From NCBI GenBank assembly GCA_016801885.1, contig CM028889.1:22822001-22886000 (forward strand): a stretch of DNA of 64,000 nucleotides, given 5' to 3'. Below the pieces are notes generated by a model that was not told where the DNA came from, did not search any database, and was given only the letters and a program-made list of their open reading frames with translations. Made by a program: the position numbers and the translations under genes. Below are positions 12,901 through 24,900 of this stretch, one piece after another (the first letter of the stretch is position 1; each line of letters starts with the position of its first letter). Source of the DNA: Toxotes chatareus. Lineage: Eukaryota > Chordata > Actinopteri > Toxotidae.

Positions 12901-15639
12901 ACAGAATGGGACATTCCCTCTCTTGTGACCATCTCATTTGTTTTATGGTGTAGTTACTAGGCCACTAAAATAATATACCATGTTTAAATGCATGCCAGTC
13001 CCTGGCTGAAATATCGATTCTTCTCTCCAAGCCTTTATTACCCTCTCAATAGACTCTCTCTCTGCTGGACTCTTCGTGGCTAAACCCACAAGGATTCATA
13101 GCCATGAAATTGCTGATTGCATTTGAGGTCTCATTTATAAAATGAAGAAAGAGCTGTTTACTTTTTTTATTTGGCCTCAACGTTCACAAACGCCATTGCT
13201 GGGGTGAGAATTGAAAACATAAATCCCACTGTTGTAAAGCAGAAAAAGACCCCCCACCCCCCCAGATGTGTTGGAGTCAGAAGCACAAGGACGAGCATGT
13301 CCAGTTGATCTTGGGCTGGACATAGCTTCAGTTGAGTACGCAGGTAATAGGAATTAAATCTGATCTATTGAACCTGACAAATAATCCCAAAAGGGCCCTC
13401 TCCCACCTGTTTTCACTCTGTCTCTTCCCTTCTCTCTGTCTCTTCCTCTGTCCCTTTTCAATTATTCATATCTTGGTTTCGACACATGCCTGCAGTAAGC
13501 CTCCAGATATTCTGTCAACCGACACCACCCCCGGTTTGTCTGGCCGCATTCTCACTATCCTCCCCCATATTCCTCTCCCTGTCTCCATTTCCCCGTCCTC
13601 TGTCCTCAAACTCGCCCGCTCTCCGCAGAGGGGCGGGGATAAACAACGAGAGCAGGTTACATATTTATCCTGCAATCAAATGTTCTGATCCAAACTATGT
13701 ATTTTTCAATCAGCTGTGAACCACATTTAAACCTCAATTTCATATCTGCATCTCCTCTGCCATTACGTTAGCCTCATCAACTTTTCAAATTCATTTGCTG
13801 CCTCTTCTGACAGATTCAAATGAATAATGTTGGCTCAAAGAGGAGCTGGTGGCGTCGTTGGTGTGTTTGCTGCACCCAGCAATTACCACAGTGGCTGGCA
13901 CCTGCTTATCCCCCCCCCCCCATCCATTTCTCTGCCAGCAGATAAGTGGAGCACTGCTCTCCTCGACTCCCTGGAGACTATACTAGTGCCCAGGCCTGAT
14001 TTTGTTGTACTGGGGAGTGAGCCAGAGAGTGATGGACACACATACAAATGCACAAATACAGTCATACAAAGCACACACACTGCCACCTGCTTAAGTTGGA
14101 TGGTTCTTTCATTAAGCCAGTCGGGCAAGAGTGGACATTGAGTGGACTTTGAGTGGACAGGCCTGCTGCGCTCTGGCCCTCATCGCACTTTCTGAGGAGA
14201 TGACAGGAAAGTACAGATAAATCCTGAGGAACAATGTGCTGTCGCGGCCAGATGGTACACAGTGGTAATGATACGATTTTTATGAAACCATTTATTCAGA
14301 TTTAGCATGAAAGTTAAAGTCCCCCCTCCTCTCAAATAAAGTGTTCTGCTCATTGTTATTTCACTTCAGAAGGGATCTTTCGTTTGTGACCTTGGAAACA
14401 GTTCAAAATCAAAAGTAGGTTTTAAATCAAAACATAAAGTAAAGATTTTAAATAAAGACCCCTTACATTTGGTAATACATTGAATGGTATAGAGTCACAT
14501 AAATAGAGATGCCTACCACTCTTGAATCCACAGCTGCTGCTTTCACCTGCTGATCAAGGTCTCCATCTCATGTATCTCACAGGGATCTGGGGAAAGTCTC
14601 ATTAAAATATTGTAAGGCCATTAAACTGGTTATGAGAAAGTGAAAGTGCTTATCTTTAGACGTTACACTTACTTTCTGAATACAAGTTTCCAACAGCACA
14701 ACTCAGGTTTAACTGTAAAGATTGGTTTGGTCAGTGCATATCGACCACATTTGTGTTTCTTTGATTTCTTCAGGTATTTGTGTACATGAAGAAATGAAGG
14801 TCAGTCTACACCAGTTACTAGTACCTACAGTGCCGCCGTGTGGGGCTCTTATCACAGATAATAATATCTACCTGCCTACTGCGGTCTCTCTAATAGCGGA
14901 TGCTCAGAGCTGTACTTTACTGACCCCAGTGCTCCTAAAATCCAATGGGTTGTTCGCCTCTTTACCCCTGTGCTACAGAGCTTAATGAGGCCAGATGCTG
15001 GCTCACATTAGGCCCGGTAGCTTTTTTTTTTTCTTTTTCCCTTTTTTTTCCCCCAAACAGCTGCACTGACAACCTGCTCATCTGTTGGTTCACAGTGAGT
15101 GCAAGGGGAGGGATTTTTTTCAGTGTCTATCATTCATCATACCGCATCTTTCAATTACAGCACAGCGGTTCATTCAAGGATCTGTATTCTTGCAGTCTTG
15201 TGAGGCACATCTTTCACACAGTCCATTTTGTCCAGCTGTACCTGTTATCTGCACCAGAAATACTTTGTGTAAAAATCCAGAAATTATAGGGTTTCAAATG
15301 TTTGGTGGAATCATGGTGTTTCCCCCCCAAGTTTAAAACATAGCATTAAAAAGAAAAGCACTATATTTTCATTACACCGAGAAAATTGTTTACACGTTTA
15401 TATCATCACACCTGTGCTCCTGCAGGCAGCTTCATTTCTGTTGTTTGTCCTTTAACTTCAACACCACGCCATTTAACACTGTTAACTCGGTGTGGCCTCT
15501 TCTCACTGCAGAGCACCTCAGTAGACTGATTTACTGATTTGGCAGTAGATACTCACGACTGCCTGCTTATCCTTCAGAGAAATATTTTCACTAAGTGGTG
15601 GTAGGAAATAGCAGGGTCTCAGTAGTTTTCCTGAAACCC

Positions 15640-16100
15640 AAGCTATCTTAAATAACATTAAGGCTCCTGATCCATGCAGCTCTCATGGCTGGTACCCTGT
15701 GCAGTTCACTAATCTTTTCAGTCAGTTACCTCTGGGTTTAGCAACGCTACTGCTGCCTGTCAGCAACTATTTATGTAGCAACAATGCTACAGATGCTGCT
15801 GGTATTAATACAGACATTATCAAGGTTATTATTTTTTTATTTGAAAAGCTTCCTCCCAAACTGAAGAAATACAGCACTGTTATTGTGGTGATGAGTCAGC
15901 TTAACGTCAGGTGTAAAACCATTAAAGTGGCCCTTTAAAGCTAAGAAGAGATCAAATGTTTGCTATTGCTGCCCCTAAAAATTTGGACCAGCCTTCCTCT
16001 TGATGTCAGATTAGTTTAACCAGACTTAAAGCTCATTTTCATTTCCTTTGATGTCTGAGATGTTTTCACTCTTGCTGTGCCTGCTTTGTTATTTTGTTCT
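15640..16100 (+). pseudogene. Possible decayed LINE reverse transcriptase 3' fragment
   Basis: Part of one frame near 15650-15730 reads ...IKAPDPCSSHGW...FTNLFSQLPL..., resembling the 'KAPGPD...FTDIFNxSL' region of fish non-LTR retrotransposons. Downstream, 15960-16060 resembles their C-terminal region (AAPKNLDQP..., where family members have APKIWNSLP-like residues). Frames are broken and large parts are missing. The match is from memory of the family pattern and weak. Confidence 0.3.
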
Positions 16101-17200
16101 CTTTTTATATTCTTTTTTTTCCCCCCCATCCCATCATGAGTCAGACAGATAGAGATATTTATACATGGATATACACCCATGCACTAAGCCAACACAAATG
16201 CCATCTCATTCCGAATCCTCTGGCCCGGGTCTCTACCTCCTGCATCAAATTCAGCCTTTGATATCAGCCAGCCCAAAGCAGGGCACCAGCAATGAAGCTG
16301 TCACGCTGTTTCATCCAAACAGAGTCTTCCACCCCAAACGCTGTCTGCCTGCTGTCTGTCTGCAAAGCCCCTGTAATCCATCCCTGAAACTTGCCAACTT
16401 CCCAGACTCATGGCATCATATCACCTCTCCTCTGTTCTTCCCCCACATCTTCCCTCACTCTTTGGACGTTTTCCTGATTCCCTCCTCTCCGGCCCACTCT
16501 CCTCTCCTCTCCTCCCCTCCCATGACCTCTTGCCAAGGCCCCAGGGACTCACTCAGTTGTTGTGATGGCAGAGGATTGTGGGATATCAGCTGCAGTTTTA
16601 ATGATTTTGCCCCCAGGCTCAGATCAGCCAGAGAAATACAGTTACCATTTTTCAACCGAATGAGAACTCTCACCCTTGCAACGCCTCTGCCAAATCTGAG
16701 TATGTGTGTATGTATGTGCTGTGGTCCTTTTTACCCATTATAAATGGACATGCGTTCAGTATTTGTAGCTACTAGCAAGACGGCTTGTTGATGCTGAAGA
16801 CGAAAGTACATCCAACTGAAAGTCCTCCTTCCTCTCATCTTTATGTCTCTCTCTTTCTCTCAAGCTTCCTCTCCACTCCATACCCTCCTTCGCTCTCGCA
16901 GCTCCTGTTTGACAGCAGAACCGCGGCACGTCCTGCAAAGACATTGCAATTAGCATCATGCACTTCAGTGCATCCCAAACCGATCACTGATGAAGCTCAA
17001 TCAATTCGCTTTAATTATAGCTTTCTCAGAAACACCTCTAATCTGTCCAAAAGTTTGATTTCTCTGGGGTTTGTTCAGTAACAAGTTCTGGCAGGTACTT
17101 TAAAAAGCAGCCGTTTAGAAAGGGCTGTTTTTGTGTGTGAGTCTATGTGTGTGTGTGTTTTTACATCTAACCTTTCCCCCCACCCTCTCTCTCCCTCCAG

Positions 17201-17314
17201 ACATTGATGATTGCCAGTCTAATCCATGCCAGAATGGAGGAACCTGCATTGACGAGATCAACTCCTTTGTGTGTCTTTGTCTGCCCAGCTACGGAGGAGC
17301 TACTTGCGAGAAAG
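17201..17314 (+). CDS. ncan exon: calcium-binding-type EGF module
   Basis: This 114-bp exon follows acceptor ctccctccag and ends at donor AAAG|GTAACA. It encodes DIDDCQSNPCQNGGTC (the first D is completed from the preceding exon), then IDEINSFVCLCLPSYGG and ATCEK. Six cysteines fit an EGF fold. DIDD and the C-x-D-x4-F-x-C-x-C motif (beta-hydroxylation consensus) mark a calcium-binding EGF. The 114-bp length and phase 1 ends match lectican EGF exons. It corresponds to the second EGF of mammalian neurocan. An EGF exon immediately before it was not found. Confidence 0.92.
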
Positions 17315-20300
17315 GTAACAACGTGGACGGGAACGCTGCTTTCTCACCTCAGTCACTGGCTCACTTCATAAAGGGTTTGTGTACTGGATGGAGGCAGAGT
17401 GGAGAAGGATGAAGTAGCACAAGCAGTGCATTGATGGAGGAGGAGAAAAAAAAGCAGAAAGAGGAGATGACAAAAATGGATAAAGAATAAAGGCAAGGCT
17501 GTGGAGGATGCGAGGGGTGAGACAAAGGCAGCGGAGGAGCAGGTGGTCCACGAGAATAAGATGATGCTAAAACATCAGGATCTGGAGACAGAGGTGGAAA
17601 GAATACAAGGAGACTGAGAAAGAGCAAGTTAATGAGAATGTGTAAATAGAGACAGAGGAGAATGAGAATGTGAATGTAGACAAAGAGGCAGAGGAGGAGA
17701 CGGGGTTCGGGGGGCATCGTGGAATAATGTATCGGTTTTATACAGAACACCTGCGTCCAGCTGGTTTCATCTCTCATTATGGGAATTCCCCTGTGAGAGG
17801 GGGGAAGTGAAAGAGGCTGCTCACAAACTGCATGTTACATGAAAACATGGCCGACATGTCAGCGCAAAACAACACTGAGGAATACCCACAGCTGGGGCGT
17901 ACATTAGGGTTTATTGTTTGGGTTTTTCCAGCCCATTGTAATGGCAAAACATCTCAATCTTTTCAAAGAATCTGATCAGTTTAATAGGGTTTCCGTTTGG
18001 ACTTTGCGTTTTTCATGCTTCCTGCTGTATAAGGAGAAACAGTTTTGTGACAATTGAGAAAATACATTATAAAAAGCTAAAATAACGACACTTTACACTG
18101 AAGCAGAGGTTTTCAAACTGTGATGCACACCTCCCCAGGGTGGAGCAGGAGGATTGAAAGGAGGGCTCAGAGGGAGAGACGTGAGGTGTGAGCCATAATT
18201 TGCTAAATTAAAAATTTATAGTCCTTCTCTGAGTCATAGCTCACTCACATCTGAGCACACGGACATGATACACATATTTTTAGATTTAACGTGACTTACA
18301 CTTTCCGAGGATATCATTATCTCCCATGTCCATCGCGGCTAAACACACATAAATCCGTTTTGAAATCACAGATGAAAGAAGCTCCTCACATTTCCAGAAC
18401 TTGCCTGAGAGGCATCACATTTTAAGTTTTCTTTAGTATCAAAGTAATCCAGTGTTAGTTGTCTCTATGTCCACAGGTTCACTTCAAAAAGGACCTGCTA
18501 ATAGCTGATTCGGCATACCTTTAATGGTATATACTTGCCAAATATAAACTATTACAGGAAAAGAAGTAAAGATGGGGGTTTTTGAAGGGGCACATTTCCT
18601 GGGGTTAGCCCACAGTGTCAGTCTTTGAGAGCCCCTGCAGTAAAGGTATGGGGATGCAATGGGAATGAAATAAGCATGAGTTTGAAGTTTCCTTTCTAAC
18701 TATCAATGTGATGCCTAAATAATGCAAACTGTACATCTCTTAAAACACAAGGTTTAAAATAGCACAGTTAAATTTTAAAGAGTGAAAACAAAGTAGACAA
18801 ACAGTAGCTGGAGAGATGGAGAGAGCGTGAGGTTTTAGGGGAAGGTGAGCGAGAGGACGAGGGAAGGTTAGAAATCTGCAAACAAACCTTTAAATCCAGG
18901 GTCCACTGGTTCAGCTCAACCTTTGACCCTTAGCTCTCTGAAGAGCTGTGGCTTTGAATATCTGTTATCTTATCTTTTCTCGTTGTGTCTGGCTTCCAGT
19001 GTCTCGCTCTGCTTTTCGCTTCTCTGGCCCAGTTGGATCTGGGACTCAGATCAATCGATACGGAGAGGGGGAGAGAAGAGGGCGATGCCGGAGAAAAACA
19101 GAATAAAGCAGGAAATTTTAAATGTTGTGGTGGTGGGAGCTAACATGGAAAATGGCATGTTTGCAGAACAGAAAAAACGAATCTCCAAATTCTGTTTGCA
19201 CAGTATGTGCACTGACTCTGTGGTTTAACTACAGTAGTGTGGTGCATCGGCTCTCACTCATTCACATACATCAGCTACTGACTCATAATGTTGCACATCT
19301 GCTTGAGCTGACTCAGGAAAAAGCTTCTTCCTTCCTCATCCAATCCATTGCCTTTGTTTACATCTCTGCTCTAACATCTGTTACCAAACTCTCAGACCTG
19401 GTGGTTCCTGACCCGGGGTTATGGACCCCTCCAAGGGCTGCTATAAAATTGAGCAAGGAGTCACGAGATGATTAAGAGGGTAGGAAAAGGGGAAAGGTTT
19501 CTGGGACACTGACGTTATGGAGTTTGAAAGATGAGGGTACTTACCAGGCAGGGGCGGGGTAACAAAACATGCTGCTGAGTTGCATTATGGTAAGTGTAGG
19601 ATCCAGCGATTTTGGCGTGTGACCCATATTCAGACTAAAAATCAGGATATCTCGGCCTTGGTTGCTTCCGTTTTGATCTTTTTTTTTTTTTTTTAATCTA
19701 TCTCTTGCAAGTCCATCAACTTTATAGAAGCGCAACACTAAATTGCTCGATTGCTCCTTTATTCTTACAGCGTTCCAGACTCTTGTTAACTCATCTTCCC
19801 TATTTCTGATCTTTCGCCAGAGCAAATGTTACTTTGGTAACTGCTTTTAGTGATTTCCCTGTAGTTATGGTTGCACTCCTCAATATTCATACCTCCACCC
19901 CACCCCCACATCCCCATGGCGCTGATCATGAATAAATAACCAAACAAAAAAGCAGCACTTAGCAATTACGAATGTGTATGTGGATGTTTAACTGGGATTC
20001 AGTAGAAAACACTTCCAACTTTATTCCAACTTTACCTGCCCTCAGTATCGCATGCACATGCTTTAGAGTGTTTTAAATCTTCCCTGTTTCATCTTTCTCC
20101 CAACGCACACACACATTGCCACAGTGTGCCTCTCGTTTGACGTGCACTGGAGCTGTGTGTACGTTTCCTCTCCTGCTGCGTCGCTGCCTTCATGGCTGAT
20201 TGGGAGCAGCAGGTCTGATTGTGTAAATCTAAAGTCTCTGTTTTCCCGTCGCTTTTATCTCTCGCCGCGGCGCGTTCGCAGAAATATAGGCTTCTACGGT

Positions 20301-21877
20301 AAAAAAGTACAATTCGCAACAGGCGTCGCTCTGCTATTTCAGCATGATCTCAGTTTGATATCCAGGGGGAGGTCTGAACTGCGACATGAACGGTGGAAAT
20401 GAACACCGAGGCTTTCATCCATTTAAATGTCATCCAATTGGTCTCTGTCTCGCTAAAGTGGTCCAGTTCTCTCTCTCATTTGCTGTGTGTACTTGACTGT
20501 GTGTGTTTTTGTGCATGTTCAGGTGTATGCGTTTGTAAGCTAACAGCCTCGGATGCTGGGTAGATACGGTCCGCTGCTGGCTCCCTCCGGCCTGTTACCA
20601 TGGTGATCTCATCTGAGAGTCAGTAATAGTAAGTTGACTGGGCTGAAGTCCTCCAGTGAATGTAGTCAGAGAGGAGGAAAAGGCTATTTATTCTGCAGTT
20701 TTTACAGTTACAGCACTTTTTTTTTTTTTTTTTTTTTTTGCAGGTTTTGTTTTCATAGTTGTTAACAAGGTGAGTTTTTGGCTGTAACGCTTTTTGAAAC
20801 CGAAAAGTTTTAGAGATTCGTGATCATTTTATGTCAGCAGCAAAGGTTTTCAGCGGTATTTGTATTATTTCAATAATCAGCACTGTAGCTATAGCTCTGT
20901 GAAACAACTGAATTCATCCTTATGGAGCTGTTTTTCCAACAGTCCTGTATCAGCAATGAATGGATATTTGTTTAAAGGCAGTTATGATTAGAGTAACAAA
21001 GACATCAGTCAGCTGTTTGGCTCTCATCTCATACCAGCACTGAAACTGACTGCTGAGTCTCTCCTACCGCTTTGTTTTGTTTTTTGTTTTTTTGGGGGGT
21101 TTGCTGCCTAATCAGCAGAGGCAGAAACCAAATCTTCCTCAGCCTGACTGAAGTGAAAAGTGATGGAGAAAGTATAAGCTGCCTTCTTCTCATCAGCTTC
21201 TTTCCCCCGGTCTGTCTTTTCATCCATCGTTCACTCCGCAATTCATTTCCTCCTCAGTCTTTCTAGGGAGAAAAGCGTCATGATGCATACGAGTGAGAGT
21301 GTGAATATGTTACTTTGCTATTCCACCGCTGTAGACACCTCTGTTTCATGTTGCCTTGCTTTTGTTTTCTTCTCTTCTCTCCCCCTGCCTTTCTGCTGTC
21401 ACTCCCTGCACTTCTTGCATCTTTTTGTGCCTCTGCTCTCTGGTGCACCGCAGGAGGCTTTGTCACGCTCTGTGAGTGTGTGTGTGTGCGTGTGCGTGTG
21501 CGTGTGCAGGTGTTTGTGTGGTGCTTCTGTGAAGTTAGAGATCTTTCAGGTATCAGACCTTCACAGAGACAACAAGGCTCACACAGACTCACGTATGTTT
21601 TAACTTACAAGGACACCTCATTGACATAATGCACCTCAGCAACCTAACCTGAACCAAACCCCAACCTTACTCTAACTTTAACCCTAAACCCAGGCTTTAC
21701 CCCCTCAAACAACCCTTTGAAGAAAATGAGGCCCAGAAAAAAAAAAAATCACTTCAAAGCCTAAAGCTGAAATTGGTCCTTCCAGAGACAGAAGTACAAA
21801 AGCACAGGCAGATACTCACCTTTCCACATTTCCTCTCTTTCTTTTCCACTTCAGCAGCACACTAATACATTATTAGC

Positions 21878-21911
<34 letters not shown>

Positions 21912-24900
21912 AACAAACTCAGTCTACCTACCCATGTACCCATCCAAATATCAAAAACTTTCTCAGCATCTCAGATCTCCAAGCTGTGAAATTACAAAGG
22001 GGTGGAATAACTCGTAGTTACGAAACAACCATCATATTAAAACAGTAATCTAATCCACGGGAAATAAATTCTCCATCTCTGTTTCCTAGCAGAACAAATA
22101 ATCTACAAAAGGGAAACAAAAAGGCTGTTTTAAAAGGATTGTGTAACTAATTAATCCCAAGGTGTCTGGCTGCTGCGTGGCTATCTGTAAGAAATGTGTT
22201 TGCCGCCGCCCTAAACTCACAGAGAAGACCAGCTAGGAGTGGCTAGCATTTCATCCATCTTCCCCGACACTCCCTCTGTTCCTCTCCCCCATTTCCATAC
22301 GTCAAATCATTAATATTTATTACATTTGTTTCTGGAAAGACATGCTACATCCCCCAGGAAGCTGCACAGCTGCTACTGGCAAGTATGACTGGCAACTACC
22401 GGTTGAATGTGCAGCCTTGCATGCCGATGGGTTTACCCCAGAAGTGTGCTGGTGAAGTCTGCAGCTCTCAGAAAGTGAGACCATTATACACCACAACATC
22501 TAAATCCAGTTTAAGTTAAATTGTTCCAGGCAGGAGGCTCACCACAGCTATACACATTTTCAAACACACACCATACACACGCATGCACAGACACAGACAC
22601 AGAGTAGTAAGTTGCATTTGACAGGAAAACAAAAACAAGACAGCATTACCGGGAACCTAAAGCTAAGTAGAGCACAACTTTTCCCCCAAAGAGGACGGCG
22701 GGTGAATCTGGGGCAGACAGATACGAAAGACTTTTGAGCATGTCGACGCCAACAGCAACACCAGTGCTGCAGATTGGAAGCAGGCAGCAGACGATGTAGT
22801 GAAGACTACACACTGAGACTAATGACGAGGGGAGCAGACTGAGCTGACTAACAGCGGTGGGAAGTGTTTCCGAAAGCACCAGATGCGGTCCTTCTGTCAC
22901 TCTGTCACCGCGCAATTCCTATTACTATCTTGCTGAAACTCATCCGCTTTCATAGTCTGCTTTAGCACAGGCAGGCTCTCTTGCTTAGAGTGAAGGTGCT
23001 TTACTTCTAATTTAGAGTCAGTAGGTGTAGCAGGTTTTAACAGCCATATTAAAACATCCCACCCACTGGAGTTACATCCACACTGGGCAATTCTTCAGCT
23101 CATGATATACACTGTACATGTAAGGCCAAAATTCAATGTCAGTGAATGATGCAGTGTACCCATTTTGTAGGGCACGCTGGACTTTCATGCAGAAGAAAGG
23201 AATTTGTATCCCATCACAGATCTGCAATTAGCAAATTATAACCAGTCGCAGTATTTCCCCAACTTTAGCTAAATGGCTTAGTTGTCTAACGCTGACCATA
23301 CTTTAATCACTCACTTTTGCTTGAGCAGCTAAAGGCTACATTAGCTGCTACATTACCTGAATATCTGACAGACCAATAAGTTAACACCTTTTTTAGGTAT
23401 AGGTATTGATATTGTTTAATAGTGTAAACGAACATAACATGTTTATACATCTGTCCTTTTTATGTATTCTTCTAAATATCTAAAATACAGCTGCAGGTGT
23501 CCACTGACCTGAGTTCAGAGCAGGTTTCGACCATCACAGGTCACTTCATCTTTCATGTCACTGCCTCTGGGCCAGAGTTGTCCATTCTTGAAATATTATT
23601 GGTCAATTAGATAAATAGCTCCAAGCTTATCTCCTCTCTACACTCTTGGTAAGCCACAGTACACTGAGCACTTTGGCTGAACTTGTGGTCTCCAAGCTGC
23701 ACTTTGCTGTTTGATGTTTGTTCCTGGTCCTTTGTTTGTTTTTTCTTTTCTTTTTTTTTTTATCTTATTGTTCTTGGGGTGATTTTGTGACTCAGCATTT
23801 ACTCTCAGAGTTGACAGAGAGAGGCTGAGAAAGAGGCAGTTTGCCAGCTTTGCTGCTTTCCCTCTCCCTCTCTCTCTCTCTGCTCTGGCCCAGACTGTGC
23901 TGCCGCTGTCTGAACTGGTGCCTCAGCAGAAAGCTCAGCTCAAAATTAAGTTTTGTGCATCCTCCGGGTCTTTAGAGGCTATTAATGCTAATGAAGATTC
24001 ATGCGTTCTAATAACATGTCGAGAGGGACACACGCCAAGAGTGCAAAGAGAAGGAGATGGGGCTTCTTATTTCACCACACCCTCAGTGGTGTAATGAAGA
24101 GAGCAACACACAGGCACACACACTAACACACTCACAGACACGCACTCACATAAAACATCCGTAAAGTTTTGCCTGAGCCTGGCGGAGGCTATTCACGCGG
24201 AATAACAGCAAGCCACCACTCTCGCTCCATATGCTATTGTGTTCAACACTTGCCAGTTGTCTCTCCAAACAGGAAATCTGGGGAGCTGAGGGGGTGATTC
24301 ATTCTCATTCAAGGTGTTTAATTAGACAGTGCTCCTGAAGAAACTGTCATTCCCTCGCCCCGACTGCAAGGAAGTTCAGCCAGGAAAGAAAGAAAAAGCA
24401 GTGAAGAAAAAAAGAAAAAGGAGGCATCATAGCAGGTGTTACAATAGATGAAAAGGGAGAAAGAGATGGAGGAATGGAGGGTCTGTGCTCCTCTGCTGTT
24501 AATTAATGAATGTTTCTGATGGAGAGGTGTCAAACGGTGCCTTCAGCTGTGCTAGAGGTTTGCTGTGCTTCTCTTCTTCCTCTTTATGATATTCTCCAGA
24601 AAGTTGTACAAGTTTTCTAATGGCAAAGTTAAAAAGCCTAGTTCACACTACTGTACTCTTTTTTTGTCTTTCATTTGCCAGCATCCTGTGGGCCATTTCC
24701 GCAGGAGGAACTTTTCCAGCAATGTTTCTAAAAACTCAGGAACTTTATCTTTGTTTTACCAGAAGCAGTCCTGGTCCAGTTTTGTTTCCTGCCCACCAAA
24801 GTGCCCTCCTCCATGGGATTACTTTCCATGGACTCTGCATGTCACATCTGGTCTCAGAAAGATTGCAGAGAAGGTGTCAAACAAAAAAAAAAATCTAGTT

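Larger units (their letters stand above)
1..17200. other. Intronic/upstream non-coding DNA of ncan
   Basis: No coding exon was recognised in these 17.2 kb. The first exon seen (17201) opens mid-codon, so upstream ncan exons must exist, and this stretch is best read as one or more ncan introns. I looked for a first EGF exon (six-cysteine pattern with NPC and GGTC) and did not see one. Contents: a CT-rich start (300-880), CA/TG microsatellites (about 3200, 3518, 3660, 6273), a polypurine region (5162-5450), the piggyBac remnant (7248-8837), a copy of an unnamed dispersed repeat (9574-9935), and a possible decayed LINE piece near 15640-16100. Open frames here are short and rich in Ser, Pro, His and Thr from low-complexity DNA, and look accidental. 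Confidence 0.7.

Noticed and set aside
16165..16743. 192-codon open frame on the + strand
   Set aside because: Composition is Ser/Pro/His-rich from CT-rich DNA. There is no domain, no splice context and no signal of coding periodicity, and it lies in the intron before the EGF exon.
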